This document shows positions 9,531 to 18,640 of a stretch of DNA of 64,000 bases, piece by piece. Made by a program: the position numbers and the translations under genes. Positions within the stretch are counted from its first letter, which is position 1. The number at the start of each line of letters is the position of its first letter. This stretch comes from Tupaia tana (lineage: Eukaryota; Chordata; Mammalia; Scandentia; Tupaiidae): positions 18,777,127 to 18,841,126 of the forward strand of contig JAKSZU010000026.1 in assembly GCA_026018925.1 (NCBI GenBank), read 5' to 3'. The notes below the pieces were generated by a model, which saw only the letters and a list, made by a program, of their open reading frames with translations, was not told where the DNA came from and searched no databases.

Positions 9531-10680
9531 TTAGTCCTGACTAAAACAGTCCAATATGCAGTACAAAGGCTGCATATTAGAAGGAGAATTTGGACTTGTT
9601 TCTAAGTTAATATCTACACCTCGTCTCATTGCTGAAGGATTGACAAGCTTCAGACCCACCAAGATCATTAACCATTTTCTTCTCCCAGAACTAAAACTCA
9701 TACTCAGATCACTATCTAGCATGTCATTGAAACATGGGTTCCAGTTGGAAAAGAAGATGCAGATTTCACTGGCCAATACCAAGATTTACAGAAAGAATTC
9801 TAGCCGTTAACCAAACTTTCTCCTCCCAGCCAGTACCAAAAGCCTGCCTGGCTCAAGTCCAGAAATATATTAGGGATGACACTTTAAAAAACCCACATCA
9901 ACACACACAAGGCACCACAGAGAGTTCATTCCCCTCTTTCCAAATAAAAGGGGCATATAGCTCCTGCAAAGAACCACATTGCTAATTACGCCAAGACTTT
10001 CCTTGTTAGTAACAGCAATAAGATTCTTGAAATACAGTTAGCATTTGTGGATGGTAAGAAAACTAAGAAAATAATTACACGATTCTAAATTATCTGCTAA
10101 ATGAAGTTGTTCTACAGAAGACTGTTGCATTTCTTTTCTTTTTTTATTGTCAGTTTTTAGTGTTGTTTGGGGGCTACAACTACATTTTGTACGAATTTCG
10201 TATTTGTACAACATTTGCTTTTCCTGCCATTAAAAAAAAATGGAGTGATAATAACAACAAAAGCGAATAGGACAATGCCCTGGTTTTGGGATTTTCCAAG
10301 ATGCTCTGGGATCTATGAAAAATGGAATGCTAGCTTCTGGCTCCATAGGATGGAGAGTTTGAGAGGCTGGGTGACCATCTGGCCTTTGAGTGAGACCCTC
10401 AGAGAACTGGGCAGACCTAGAAGGTAAGCCCTGCTGCCTGCCCTTGCTACCCCTGTGGAAGGAATTTCAGCTCTGGGCCTACCCTAGATCAGCCTTGCCC
10501 TCTACTCCTCGAATCTCTGTATGTTATTTTTATTAATAATATTTTTGTGTGTTTCTCCTTTAAAACAAATACATAAGGACATTTTAAAAATAACTCATAG
10601 CCCCTCTCCTCAGGGCTCGTCAGATCCTTGGTGAAGATCTGTTTAGGATCTAGAATGAGGGCCGGCTCCAGTGAGGCTGG
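9531..10680. other. AT-rich unique sequence
   Basis: No repeat family or gene identified. 10130-10260 contains short T and A runs. The open frames are short and have no known motif. Confidence 0.35.
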
Positions 10681-10841
10681 ATCCATCAGGGGGGCTGCAG
10701 GTTTGATTTCCTGGTTGATCTGTATACAGTGAGCACGTGTGTGACTACGATCCTGACTGACTGAGAAGGCTGGGGACCAGGGGAGTGGGGATCATCACAA
10801 ACACCCTCTGGAGGGTGCTTGTCTTGTTCTCTCTCTTTTTC
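10681..10841 (+). mobile_element. SINE-D-like fragment
   Basis: GCAGGTTTGATTTCCTGGTTG has box B character (GGTTTGATTTCC) and resembles the unit at 57120. A CT-rich TTGTTCTCTCTCTTTTTC follows. Weakly supported. Confidence 0.35.
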
Positions 10842-10859
10842 AAGAAATCAAACAAACTT

Positions 10860-11137
10860 GGGACCAGCAGTTAGTGTAATGGCTATGTCGCTGGACTCCC
10901 ACCTAGTCGACCGCGGTTCGCGTCCCGGACCCGGTGGCTTAAAACTCACGCTGGATGCGTGTGCGTGCGTGCCCAAGATCCCGAGAGGAGAATGGAGGAG
11001 AAGGGATTGCGGTGTGACCATCCCCCCGGGGGGTGATTTCTCACTTTCTGTCTCTCTGTCTCTGTCTGGCGAGCGCATGCACCCTGAAGCAAAAACCTCT
11101 CAAAAAAAAAAAAAAAAAAAAAGAAAGAAAAAAAAGA
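10860..11137 (+). mobile_element. SINE-A with 18-bp TSD
   Basis: Near-consensus copy. AAGAAATCAAACAAACTT (10842-10859) precedes it and AAGAAATCAAATAAACCTT (11138-11156) follows the A tail, a clear L1-type target duplication. Hairpin CATCCCCCCGGGGGGTGAT. Confidence 0.95.
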
Positions 11138-11172
11138 AAGAAATCAAATAAACCTTAAAAATAGATCAAATA

Positions 11173-11357
11173 GGGGCCGTGGTGGATAAGGGTGCTGGAC
11201 TCCTACATGGCCGACCACGGTTCGCGTCTCGGACCTGGTGGCTTGCTTTCTCACTTTCCCTCTCTCACTCTCTCATTCTCTCTCTCTGTGTGTCTTTCTG
11301 GTCAAAATAAAAAATAAAATGAATGAATAAATAAAATTAAATAAATAATTCTTTTAA
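11173..11357 (+). mobile_element. SINE-B, head deletion, 16-bp TSD
   Basis: AAAAATAGATCAAATA occurs at 11157-11172 and 11358-11373. The head reads GGGGCCGTGGTGGATAAGG, so about 10 bp (AGCAGGTGGC) are missing from the start of box A. Confidence 0.94.
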
Positions 11358-11399
11358 AAAAATAGATCAAATACAATTGAGAATGAATAGAAAAATATT

Positions 11400-11515
11400 C
11401 ATTCAAGCAGCATTAACGGAGCACCTGCTCCATGCCCAGTCCTGGGCTGTCAGAGGTAGTATGTGCAAAAGGTAAGAGGTAGAACTTCAGATTTGGATTG
11501 CTTACAGTTTAAACC
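11400..11515 (+). mobile_element. MIR, left part
   Basis: GGAGCACCTGCTCCATGCCC to TTGCTTACAGTTTAAACC. It continues at 11735 beyond a SINE-B insertion. Confidence 0.55.
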
Positions 11516-11519
11516 TTCA

Positions 11520-11728
11520 CTCCAGCAGATGGCATGGTGTTTAAGGCACTGGATTCCCACATGGTCAACCGCAGTTCAAGTCCCAGACCTAAAGGCTTGC
11601 TTTCTCACCCTCCCCCCTCACCCCATCTATCTCTCTCTAGTGATGTATGTGCCCTATAGCAAATTTTAAAAATAATGATAATAAATAAAATTCTTATTAA
11701 AAATAGTTTTTTTAAAAACAAATAAATT
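11520..11728 (+). mobile_element. SINE-B inserted in a MIR
   Basis: Head TCCAGCAGATGGCATGGTGT, box B GTTCAAGTCCC, 3' part GTGCCCTATAGCAAATTTTA. TTCACTCC at both boundaries is the likely TSD. Carries the CCCTATAGC motif of SINE-A. Confidence 0.88.
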
Positions 11729-11734
11729 TTCACT

Positions 11735-11840
11735 CCACCACTGAGTAAGTCTGTGACATTAGGCAAATTACTTAATATCTCTGAACCTCTCCTCATCCAT
11801 AAAATTGGTATGTTGATAGTAATACCTATATCCTAAGGAT
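11735..11840 (+). mobile_element. MIR, right part
   Basis: CTGTGACATTAGGCAAATTA and ATCTCTGAACCTCTCC, then AAAATTGGTATGTTGATAG: MIR core. Confidence 0.78.
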
Positions 11841-11842
11841 GT

Positions 11843-12255
11843 TGTATCAGTTAGCTACAGCTGCATAACAAACAGTCTCCCCCCCCCCAAAAAAAAAAAA
11901 AAAGACAAAGGCTTAGAACAACAACTATTTATTATCACCCACAAGTCTATGGTCCATTAGTCAGTTCTGCAGCCAGCAACCTGGCTATAGACTGACTCAA
12001 CCAGAATGACTGATTTGTTCCACATGGTCTCTCATACTCCACAAGGCTAGCCCATGCTTATGTTCATGTTCATGGCAGAGACAGGACTCCAAGAAAGAAC
12101 ATAACATTGGCCCTTGGGGTCGAAGCTCAGAACTAGCATGTCATCATTCCTGTTGTGTTCTATTGGTCCAAATAAGTTAGGAGTCCAGTCCTGGAGAGGG
12201 GACCACCTCCACCTCTCAAGGGTAGAACGTACAAAGCCACATAGCAAAGTGCACA
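11843..12255 (-). mobile_element. MLT1-like LTR remnant
   Basis: TGTATCAGTTAGCTACAGCT, then GCATAACAAACAG and AACAACAACTATTTATTATC: the complement of a MaLR LTR 3' end. Contains C10A15 at 11879-11903. The part 12031-12130 is near-identical to 13511-13605. Confidence 0.6.
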
Positions 12256-12294
12256 AAAACAGCATGGGGTCACTGATATAGTTGCCCTACCATA

Positions 12295-12365
12295 GCTGGT
12301 GTGAGGATTAAACAACATAAAGTGTCAAACACAGTGCCTGGGACCCACATAATCAGTGCGCCATT
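12295..12365 (+). mobile_element. MIR 3' fragment
   Basis: GTGAGGATTAAACAACATAA followed by CACAGTGCCTGGGACCCACA. Confidence 0.65.
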
Positions 12366-12518
12366 CATGTTTGCTGTCAACACACAATGGAAGTCCAAAT
12401 CTACACTGGAAAGAGCTCACAGCCTAGTGGGAAAGAAAGGCCATGATAAGACAAGGTAGAAGGACATTGACAGAGATCCATAGTGACAATATTACACTTA
12501 GGTGACTTTGATTTTTTT

Positions 12519-12783
12519 TGTGTGCGGGGGGGGAGAGGCTTTTGCTATAGGGCGCGTGTATTCGCCAGACAGACAGAGAGAGACAGAGAGATAGAAAGCA
12601 AGAAATCACTCCCCAGGGGGGATGGCCACGCCGCAATCCCTTCTCCTCCATTCTCCTCTCGGGATCTTGGGCACGCATGCACACGTGCCCGGCATCAGTT
12701 TTAAGCCACTGGGTCCAGGACTCGAACCGTGGTCGGCTACATGGGAGTTCAGCGACATAGCCATTATGCTAACTGCTGGTCCC
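12519..12783 (-). mobile_element. SINE-A with 17-bp TSD
   Basis: GTGACTTTGATTTTTTT at 12502-12518 and again at 12784-12800. Intact hairpin ATCACTCCCCAGGGGGGATGG and a CpG-containing head. Confidence 0.95.
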
Positions 12784-12829
12784 GTGACTTTGATTTTTTT
12801 CTACTTAATATTATTTCATCTGCACATCC

Positions 12830-12949
12830 TTAGGTCACTAACTCTCCATAAATTTCACTTCAATGGCTACATCTGATGGCTGTACCATAATTGACATGCA
12901 TCATTCCCCTACTGTTGGATATTAGTTTGTTTTTACTTAAAAATAATTT
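12830..12949 (+). mobile_element. L1M-type 3' fragment
   Basis: TGGCTGTACCATAATTGACA, then CCCCTACTGTTGGATATTAG, matches an old L1-type region (subunit about ...CCCTATTGATGGACATTTGG). An inverted copy lies at 13820-13921. Confidence 0.6.
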
Positions 12950-13210
12950 TTTTTAATTTTATTTAAGTTTGTGATAGGACACATGCCATCTCCAGAGAGA
13001 CAGAGAGAGAGAGAAAGAGAGAGGGAAAGTGAGAAAGCATCCCACCCCTGGGGGGACAGTCACACTGCAGTCCCGTTTTCCTCCATTGTCCTCTGCAGAT
13101 TTGAGGACACATGCATCTTCAGTGTTTTCCAGGCAGCCATGTCCAGGATTCAAACAGCACAGTCGGCCATGTGACATCCAGTCACCTAATCTCCATGCCA
13201 GACAGCTGAC
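12950..13210 (-). mobile_element. SINE-A, divergent
   Basis: TTTGTGATAGGACACATGCC, CATCCCACCCCTGGGGGGAC hairpin, GGATTCAAACAGCACAGTCG head. It interrupts the L1 fragment, which resumes near 13207. Confidence 0.8.
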
Positions 13211-13275
13211 CTTGGACATCAGGCTGTCTTCTATGTCTTGCTCATCTCCGCAATGCTGCCATGATTAACCGCATT
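13211..13275 (+). mobile_element. L1 fragment, continuation
   Basis: TTGGACATCAGGCTGTCTTC to GCAATGCTGCCATGATTAA continues the L1 reading interrupted by the SINE. Confidence 0.5.
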
Positions 13276-13510
13276 ACGATGCGATGGCAGGAGTTGGAGG
13301 CTCCTTGAGTTTGGGTTCTCCCTTTGTAAACATGCTGTCCTGGACTAGGGAAAGGCAGGATGTCTCTGTGGATGGTTTTCTGGATGGGAATACTCAAGTT
13401 CTTTCTTTCCATCAACCCTCTTAGACGCTCATTTTAGGAAGCTGGATGTGGTAGGTCAGGATCTAGGTTTTGTTACTGGTCTCGAAAGAGGATCTTAACT
13501 CCTGCTGTGG

Positions 13511-13605
13511 GCCTCTCATACTCCCCGAGGCTAGCCCATGCTTATGTTCATGGCAGAGTCAGGGCTTCAAGAAAGAACAGAACATTGGCTCTTGGGGTCG
13601 AAGGG
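13511..13605 (-). repeat. Duplicate of 12031-12130
   Basis: CTCTCATACTCC, GAGGCTAGCCCATGCTTATG and AAGAAAGAACAGAACATTGG match the LTR-like segment at 12031-12130 at about 90%, apart from a missing 6-bp TTCATG unit. Confidence 0.8.
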
Positions 13606-13667
13606 CATCACGTTTGGGATAGCTGGTCTCCAAAAGATGGCCCCATTTTGAGGGTCTCAGCAACTGC

Positions 13668-13817
13668 CCAATCCCTTCTCCTCCATTCTCCTCTTGGGAT
13701 CTTGGGCACACACACACACGTGCCTGGTGTGAGTTTAAGCCACCGGGTCTGGGATTCAAACCACAGTCGACTACGTGGAAGTCCAACAACATAGCCATTA
13801 CGCCATTGGCTGGTCCC
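13668..13817 (-). mobile_element. SINE-A, 3' half missing
   Basis: Starts abruptly in CCAATCCCTTCTCCTCCATT and runs to the head end TGGCTGGTCCCC. No tail is present on the left. Confidence 0.85.
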
Positions 13818-13819
13818 CA

Positions 13820-13921
13820 ATTTTTTTTTTTTAAGTAAAAACAACCTAATGTCCAACAATAGGGGACTGACTAAGTCAATTATGGCACATCCGTCAGATA
13901 CAGCCATTAAAGTGAAATTCA
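13820..13921 (-). mobile_element. L1M-type 3' fragment, inverted copy
   Basis: The complement of this stretch reads like 12840-12949 (AATTTCACTTTAATGGCTGT, CCATAATTGACTTAGTCAG, TTGGACATTAGGTTGTTTTT). Confidence 0.6.
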
Positions 13922-14116
13922 CGGACCCCGAGGCTTAAAACTCACATCAGGCACGTGTGCGTGCATGCCCAAGATCTCAAGAGGAAAATGGAAAAACAAG
14001 GGATTGTGGCATGGCCATCCCCCGGGGGGGGGGGGGGGTGATTTCTCACTTTCTATTTCTCTGTCTCTGGCAAGTGCACATGTCCTATAGCAAAAATTTC
14101 CCTGAAAAAAAAAATA
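13922..14116 (+). mobile_element. SINE-A, 5' truncated, G15 run
   Basis: Begins GGACCCCGAGGCTTAAAACT, so the head is absent. The hairpin arm has expanded to CCCCC then G15 (14024-14038). Ends with a short A tail. Confidence 0.88.
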
Positions 14117-14119
14117 ATA

Positions 14120-14170
14120 TACGTTATCAGTCCCTAAGTTGGCAGTGACTTGTTACGCAGCAGTAGCTAA
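14120..14170 (+). mobile_element. MLT1-like LTR 3' end
   Basis: GTGACTTGTTACGCAGCAGT then AGCTAACTGATACAAATAC. Confidence 0.6.
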
Positions 14171-14369
14171 CTGATACAAATACAAAGTACAGAGTCTGGC
14201 AGACAGGAAGTGCTCAGAAAGGGCAGCTGATAGCGTTCCCACTGGGCCAGCTCTCCCTAGCTGCCCTGACATAGAAGTGGAAACCCAACACTTGCAGGAT
14301 CTATACTCCCTAGGGTATAAGGTATGTCTTAAAGTTTATCCAGTCATTCAGCACACACAGACCAGTAAT

Positions 14370-14595
14370 CATAGAAAAACTGGCTTTTGTTGAGTGTTTC
14401 CCAGCTGCCACGTACTGCCCCCAAACCACCTGTGTCTCTTAAATTCCTATAACCACCTTGCGAGACAGGAAGTGTCTTTACTCTTATTTTGCAGATATGT
14501 AAACAGAGTCTCACAGGAGTTCTGGAATCTGCTAGAGATCACCCAGCCAGAAAGTGGTAAACCCTGCATTTGAATCTAACCCAACTGCCTCCAGC
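14370..14595 (-). mobile_element. MIR
   Basis: TTATTTTGCAGATATGTAAAC, ATCACCCAGCCAGAAAGTGG and CATTTGAATCTAACCCAAC follow the reverse-complement MIR order. Confidence 0.72.
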
Positions 14596-14629
14596 GTCTA
14601 CACCCGCAAGCACATTACTGCTCCGGCAA

Positions 14630-15040
14630 CTATTAATGAGCAGTGAAGTTTATCTCTGTCCTTCCAAATGCGAGGCATTGCTTCAGAATGTGATACGAAG
14701 GAAGCGGATTTGTATTGATTGGAGGATGTTTAGTTTTCAGACCTGCTGCTCATTCTGAGTCCTCGTCCCTCCCTTCATTTCTCCAAATCAGCCAGGAGTG
14801 AGGGAGATTGTTTATCTATGGAGTATTTGCATTGGCATTCACCTGCCGACTGCTTTGCAGAAATGAACTCTGAAGTGCTCCTGTTACAACTCTCGATGCC
14901 ATTTTTTGCACCTTCTAATTTCGTTTCAAGATCACCAGCTTTTTCTTTGTGTATCTGGGACCGGCTGTTGGTCTATAGCAATTTCCCCCTCAATATTACT
15001 CCTGCCACAAACAGATCTGAGAACCAGCTCTTGCAGACCT
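14630..15040. promoter_or_regulatory. Repeat-free block with octamer, candidate regulatory element
   Basis: No repeat recognised. It contains a perfect octamer ATTTGCAT (14825-14832), GTATTGATTGG, TGTTTATCTATGG and several ATTT/TAAT words. Two short open frames lack recognisable protein features. Confidence 0.35.
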
Positions 15041-15284
15041 GAAGCCCTTGGGCAGATTGTGAGATGTTCAGAGTTTGCAGCCCATGGGCCTCAAATCCCT
15101 GGAAATCTCAAATCCACACATGGCTTAGTCCCGAGGATTGAAGAGTTTTGATCCTCTGTCCCACTCAGCAAAAGAGACTTTGATTGGCACAGCCAGAGGT
15201 AGGTGAGTAGAAGGAAGTTCTTAAATCAGACTCTTCGTGCCAGAGACCGTGAATCCGTAATCTCTCGCATATGCCAGGTTGCGC

Positions 15285-15425
15285 GATACATCACCATCCA
15301 TAATCGTAATATGACATCATACATCACCAGCTCATAATAAATAGCATATCATCTGCTCATAATATTTTATCATATAACATCGTGACATCTGCTCACAACA
15401 TCATATATTATGTGATCGACACTCG
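15285..15425. repeat. Degenerate AT-rich tandem repeat
   Basis: The words CATCACCAGCTCATAATA, CATCTGCTCATAATATTTTA and CATCTGCTCACAACATCATA recur with ATCAT/ATAAT spacers, a diverged array of roughly 25-40 bp units. Confidence 0.7.
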
Positions 15426-15639
15426 GCGTGTCCTCTTGGAAGGAACATCCTTAAATATGTTTGTTTGAAAAAAATATATATATATGTGTCGCTGGCTTTT
15501 GACAGAAGGGGAGGAGTTTGAAAGGCGAGGCATGTTCCTACAGGTCCTGCAGCCTGACTTGAACAAAGCAGAAAAAGACTCTAATACCTATGCGGCACCT
15601 CATCTTTGACACGTGGTCCAGCCCACGTCAAAAGGCGTT

Positions 15640-15735
15640 TGGCCTCATGTGCAAAGCTAGTTAGAAATGCAGACTCCCGGGCTCCACCCTGGATCTATTG
15701 ATTCAGACTGTGCATTTTGATAAGATTTCCAAGTG
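15640..15735 (+). mobile_element. MER5A-like hAT fossil
   Basis: TAGTTAGAAATGCAGACTCC, GGGCTCCACCCTGGATCTAT and TGATTCAGACTGTGCATTTT parallel the MER5A interior. Confidence 0.65.
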
Positions 15736-15759
15736 CTCGGAGAGAACGTTATAGTTTTT

Positions 15760-16007
15760 ATTTTTAGATTTTTGCCAGAAGGTGTATGGGTACTCGCTGG
15801 ACAGAGACAGAGAGAGACAGTGACTGGGAAAGTGGAGAAATTACTCTCCAGGGGGTATGGCCATGCTGCGATCCCTTCTCCTCTCGGGATCTTGGGTATG
15901 CACGCACATGCACCCGGTGTGCGTTTAACCCACCGGGTCCGGGACTCAAACCACGATCAACTACATGGGAATACAGTGACATAGTGATTGCACCAACTGC
16001 TGACCCC
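15760..16007 (-). mobile_element. SINE-A, distal unit of a dimer
   Basis: Complete minus copy ending CAACTGCTGACCCC. A second SINE head is joined directly to its 5' side. Confidence 0.88.
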
Positions 16008-16102
16008 TGCGCCCAACATGAATTTTAACCCCCCAAGTCCAGGACTCGAACCGCAGTCAGCTACATGGGAGTCCAGTAGCCATTACGCCATCTGCTGGTC
16101 CC
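16008..16102 (-). mobile_element. SINE-A head monomer joined to a full SINE-A
   Basis: TGCGCCCAACATGAATTTTA, then GGACTCGAACCGCAGTCAGC and CCATCTGCTGGTCCC: the tRNA part plus about 25 bp of body, without a tail. In transcription sense this short head lies upstream of the full unit. Confidence 0.8.
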
Positions 16103-16139
16103 AAGAAACACTTTAAAAAGCAGCATACGATATGATCTC

Positions 16140-16330
16140 TAATTGCAGCATTTCTCAGCATTCACCACGTGGGCAGGACAGTTCTTTGCTGCCGAGGGCC
16201 GTCCTGTCCATTGAGGGATGTCCCTGCTGCACTCAATACCAATGGCCTGTCCCCTCCTCACCAAAAATTGCTCCAGACATTGCCAAATGTCCCCTGGGGG
16301 GGTCACAGTCGCCCCGGAGTGAGACCCGCT
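16140..16330 (+). mobile_element. Ancient hAT-type MER fragment
   Basis: GCATTTCTCAGCATTCACCA, GCCGTCCTGTCCATTGAGGG, TTGCTCCAGACATTGCCAAA and TGTCCCCTGGGGGGGTCACA. Related to the unit near 4675-4865. Confidence 0.65.
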
Positions 16331-16579
16331 GCTCTTACCCTAAACCTCGAGGACTGATAACATCCTCGGACAGATCCCCCCCTCTGTCCTCTCTTCCTGA
16401 GATGCTTTGAAGCGTCAGCGACCGGGGAGGGTGAAGCAGCCGTCAGTCATGACCATCCCCTGTGTGTGCCCCAGTGTGAACTCGTGGGTGCGCGTGTGTG
16501 TGTGCAAGGAGTCCGTATGCGTTATTCCGGTAATTCTTTTATCTTCTTCTCACACCCTGGGCATTATGAACATTCATCA

Positions 16580-16830
16580 AAATAATTGACGCGGATGAAA
16601 TGAGTACTTCCTGCTATGTCGGGCAGATAAACTTTGCTGAATATTGATTTCGCACAAAGAAAATGACATGTGCTTAGGCCTAACCCTTTATCTGGCCGGA
16701 CCAGGGAAATGCGGCAGGAGGGGGACGGGCTGGCCGCTGCCGGTGGAGAAGCGGCCATAAGAATTACTTTTATCTCTTCTTCCACAAGAAGACAAGGGAA
16801 GATAAGGGAGCCGGAGGGAGAGAAAGCGTG
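16580..16830. promoter_or_regulatory. Repeat-free block rich in GATA-like sites
   Basis: GCAGATAAACTTTGC, CCTTTATCTGGCC, CTTTTATCTCTTC and GGAAGATAAGGG put at least four GATA words on both strands in about 180 bp, with GAATATTGATTTCGCAC nearby. Looks like an enhancer; no direct evidence of activity. Confidence 0.4.
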
Positions 16831-17094
16831 GCCCTGAGCACCGGGGAAATCCGCAGAAGGCGTGGGACAGGGCAGTCCTCCGGGGACCAAGGGGACAGGA
16901 GCTGATGAATACAGAAAAGGAAGGAGGAGCTGAATCTAAAGGAGCTGGATGGTGCGGGGGGACAAGGGGTGTCCCTACCGAGGGGATGACCAACCGTGCC
17001 CATTTATTAGGAGCAAGAGGTTTTCCTAGGACGTGGAGTGTCAGTGCTAAAACAGGACCGGGCCAGCCAAGCCCGGGCATCTGGTCACCCCACA

Positions 17095-17160
17095 GGTTAG
17101 CAATGGGGCCTCAGATTCCTCATCTGTAGAACTGAGAAAGATACGACCTAGCTCTCAGAC
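17095..17160 (+). mobile_element. MIR core
   Basis: GGCCTCAGATTCCTCATCTG then TAGAACTGAGAAAGATACG. Confidence 0.6.
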
Positions 17161-17350
17161 CTGGGTAGGAGGAGGAAAAAGCTCACTGCAGATGTACACC
17201 GTAACAGGGACAATTCTGGATCAAGGCTGCCACCTCCCAGAAGCCCTCCCTGACCACTCCAACCCTTAGGTATCCCTGCAGGCCACGGGGGCTCATGATT
17301 TTTTTCTAGAACTGAGCAACACAGAGTAGGCAGCTTAAAAATGCTGGTTT

Positions 17351-17513
17351 GGTGAGCAGCAGATGGTGTAGTGGTTAAGGTCACTGGATTCCCACATGGC
17401 CGACCTTGGTTGGAGTCCCGGACCTGGTGGTTTGCTTTCTCACTTTCTCTGTCCCTCTCTGCTCAAATGAAAATAAATACACAAATAAAGTTAAATAAAA
17501 TAATTTTTTAAAA
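17351..17513 (+). mobile_element. SINE-B, first of three at one target
   Basis: GGTGAGCAGCAGATGGTGTA to TAATTTTTTAAAAA. TSD AAAAATGCTGGTTT at 17337-17350 and 17514-17527. Confidence 0.93.
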
Positions 17514-17527
17514 AAAAATGCTGGTTT

Positions 17528-17784
17528 CCGGGTGGTATAGTAGTTAAGGCTCTGGACTCCCATATAGCCCACCGTGGTTCAAGTCCCAGACCAGCAGCTT
17601 AAAACTCACACCAGGCACATGTATGTGTGTGCCCAAACTTTCGAGAGGAGAATGGAGGAGAAAGGATTGCGGTGTGGCCGTCACTGCTAGGGGGTGATTT
17701 TTCGCTTTCTGTCTCTCTGTTTCTCTCTGTCTCTGTGGCGAGTGCATGCACTCTGCTGCCAAAATTTCTCTGAAAAAAATATAT
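17528..17784 (+). mobile_element. SINE-A variant, head starts late
   Basis: Starts CCGGGTGGTATAGTAGTTAAGG, so the usual GGGACCAGCAG is absent and the A-box region is of SINE-B type, while the body (AACTCACACCAGGCACATG...) is SINE-A. A chimeric or intermediate subfamily. Confidence 0.88.
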
Positions 17785-17963
17785 GGGGGCTGGCAGGTGG
17801 CACAGCGGTTAAGGTGCTGGACTCCCACATGGCCAACAATGGTTTGAGTCCTGGATCTGGTGGCTTGCTTTCTCCCTTCCCCTTTCTCTCTCTCTCTGGT
17901 CAAATTAAAAATAATAATAACAACAAATAAAATAAATAATTCTTAAAAAATAAAAAAAGAAAG
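17785..17963 (+). mobile_element. SINE-B, third at the same target
   Basis: GGGGGCTGGCAGGTGGCACA to AAAAAGAAAG. Followed by AAATGATGGTTTCC (17964-17977), a third near-copy of the upstream target. Confidence 0.92.
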
Positions 17964-17999
17964 AAATGATGGTTTCCTTCGTCTGCCTTGCTTGAAATC

Positions 18000-18429
18000 A
18001 GGAGCTTGTCGGTCAAGGCCAGGCACCGCTCCGAGAGGCCTGGGTTAATAGGGACTGAGTTATTTCCCTGAGATCGTCAGGGTCACTTTCCTGAAGACCT
18101 ACTGTGTTCTGGCACTGTGACAGCAGATGGGCCATGGCGGACTCTTCCTTTACCTCCTCCCCATCTTCACTGGAGACTCCCGGGTCACAGCCTCACCCCA
18201 CAGAGGAGGCGGGCTGGTTCTTTGGTCAGAAGACTCCAGCATGGGGCTGCTGCCTCTCCTGAGTCCCTACCTGGGATCCTCATGGCATAGGTGACTCTGG
18301 CAAAGCCCCTCGGGTTCTCACCTGGAAAACCATGTTGATGTTCTTGTCCTGTGACTTTATTCATGACAAAGTACGGCAGGGGGGCGACAGGAAGACGACA
18401 GAAAAGCACGGCAGTACCAGGCAGGGTAA
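18000..18429. other. Unique sequence
   Basis: No recognised feature. Confidence 0.3.
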
Positions 18430-18640
18430 TAGCAGTTAGGGCGGGACTAGAACCAGCTAGACTGAATCCCAGCCATAGTGTGCCCCGTGTGACCAGGGAC
18501 AAGGACAGTACATAGCTCTCCTTGTTCCATTTACCTTCTCACTGCCACGTTGCGTGATGACAGGGCCTCTTCACACGGTGATGAGACAAGGGCACCTAGA
18601 ACAGTGCCGGACACACAGTGAGGGGTGGCCACGTTCCCAG
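18430..18640 (+). mobile_element. MIR
   Basis: GGACTAGAACCAGCTAGACT, GTGTGACCAGGGACAAGGAC and ACCTAGAACAGTGCCGGACA follow the MIR order. Confidence 0.65.
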
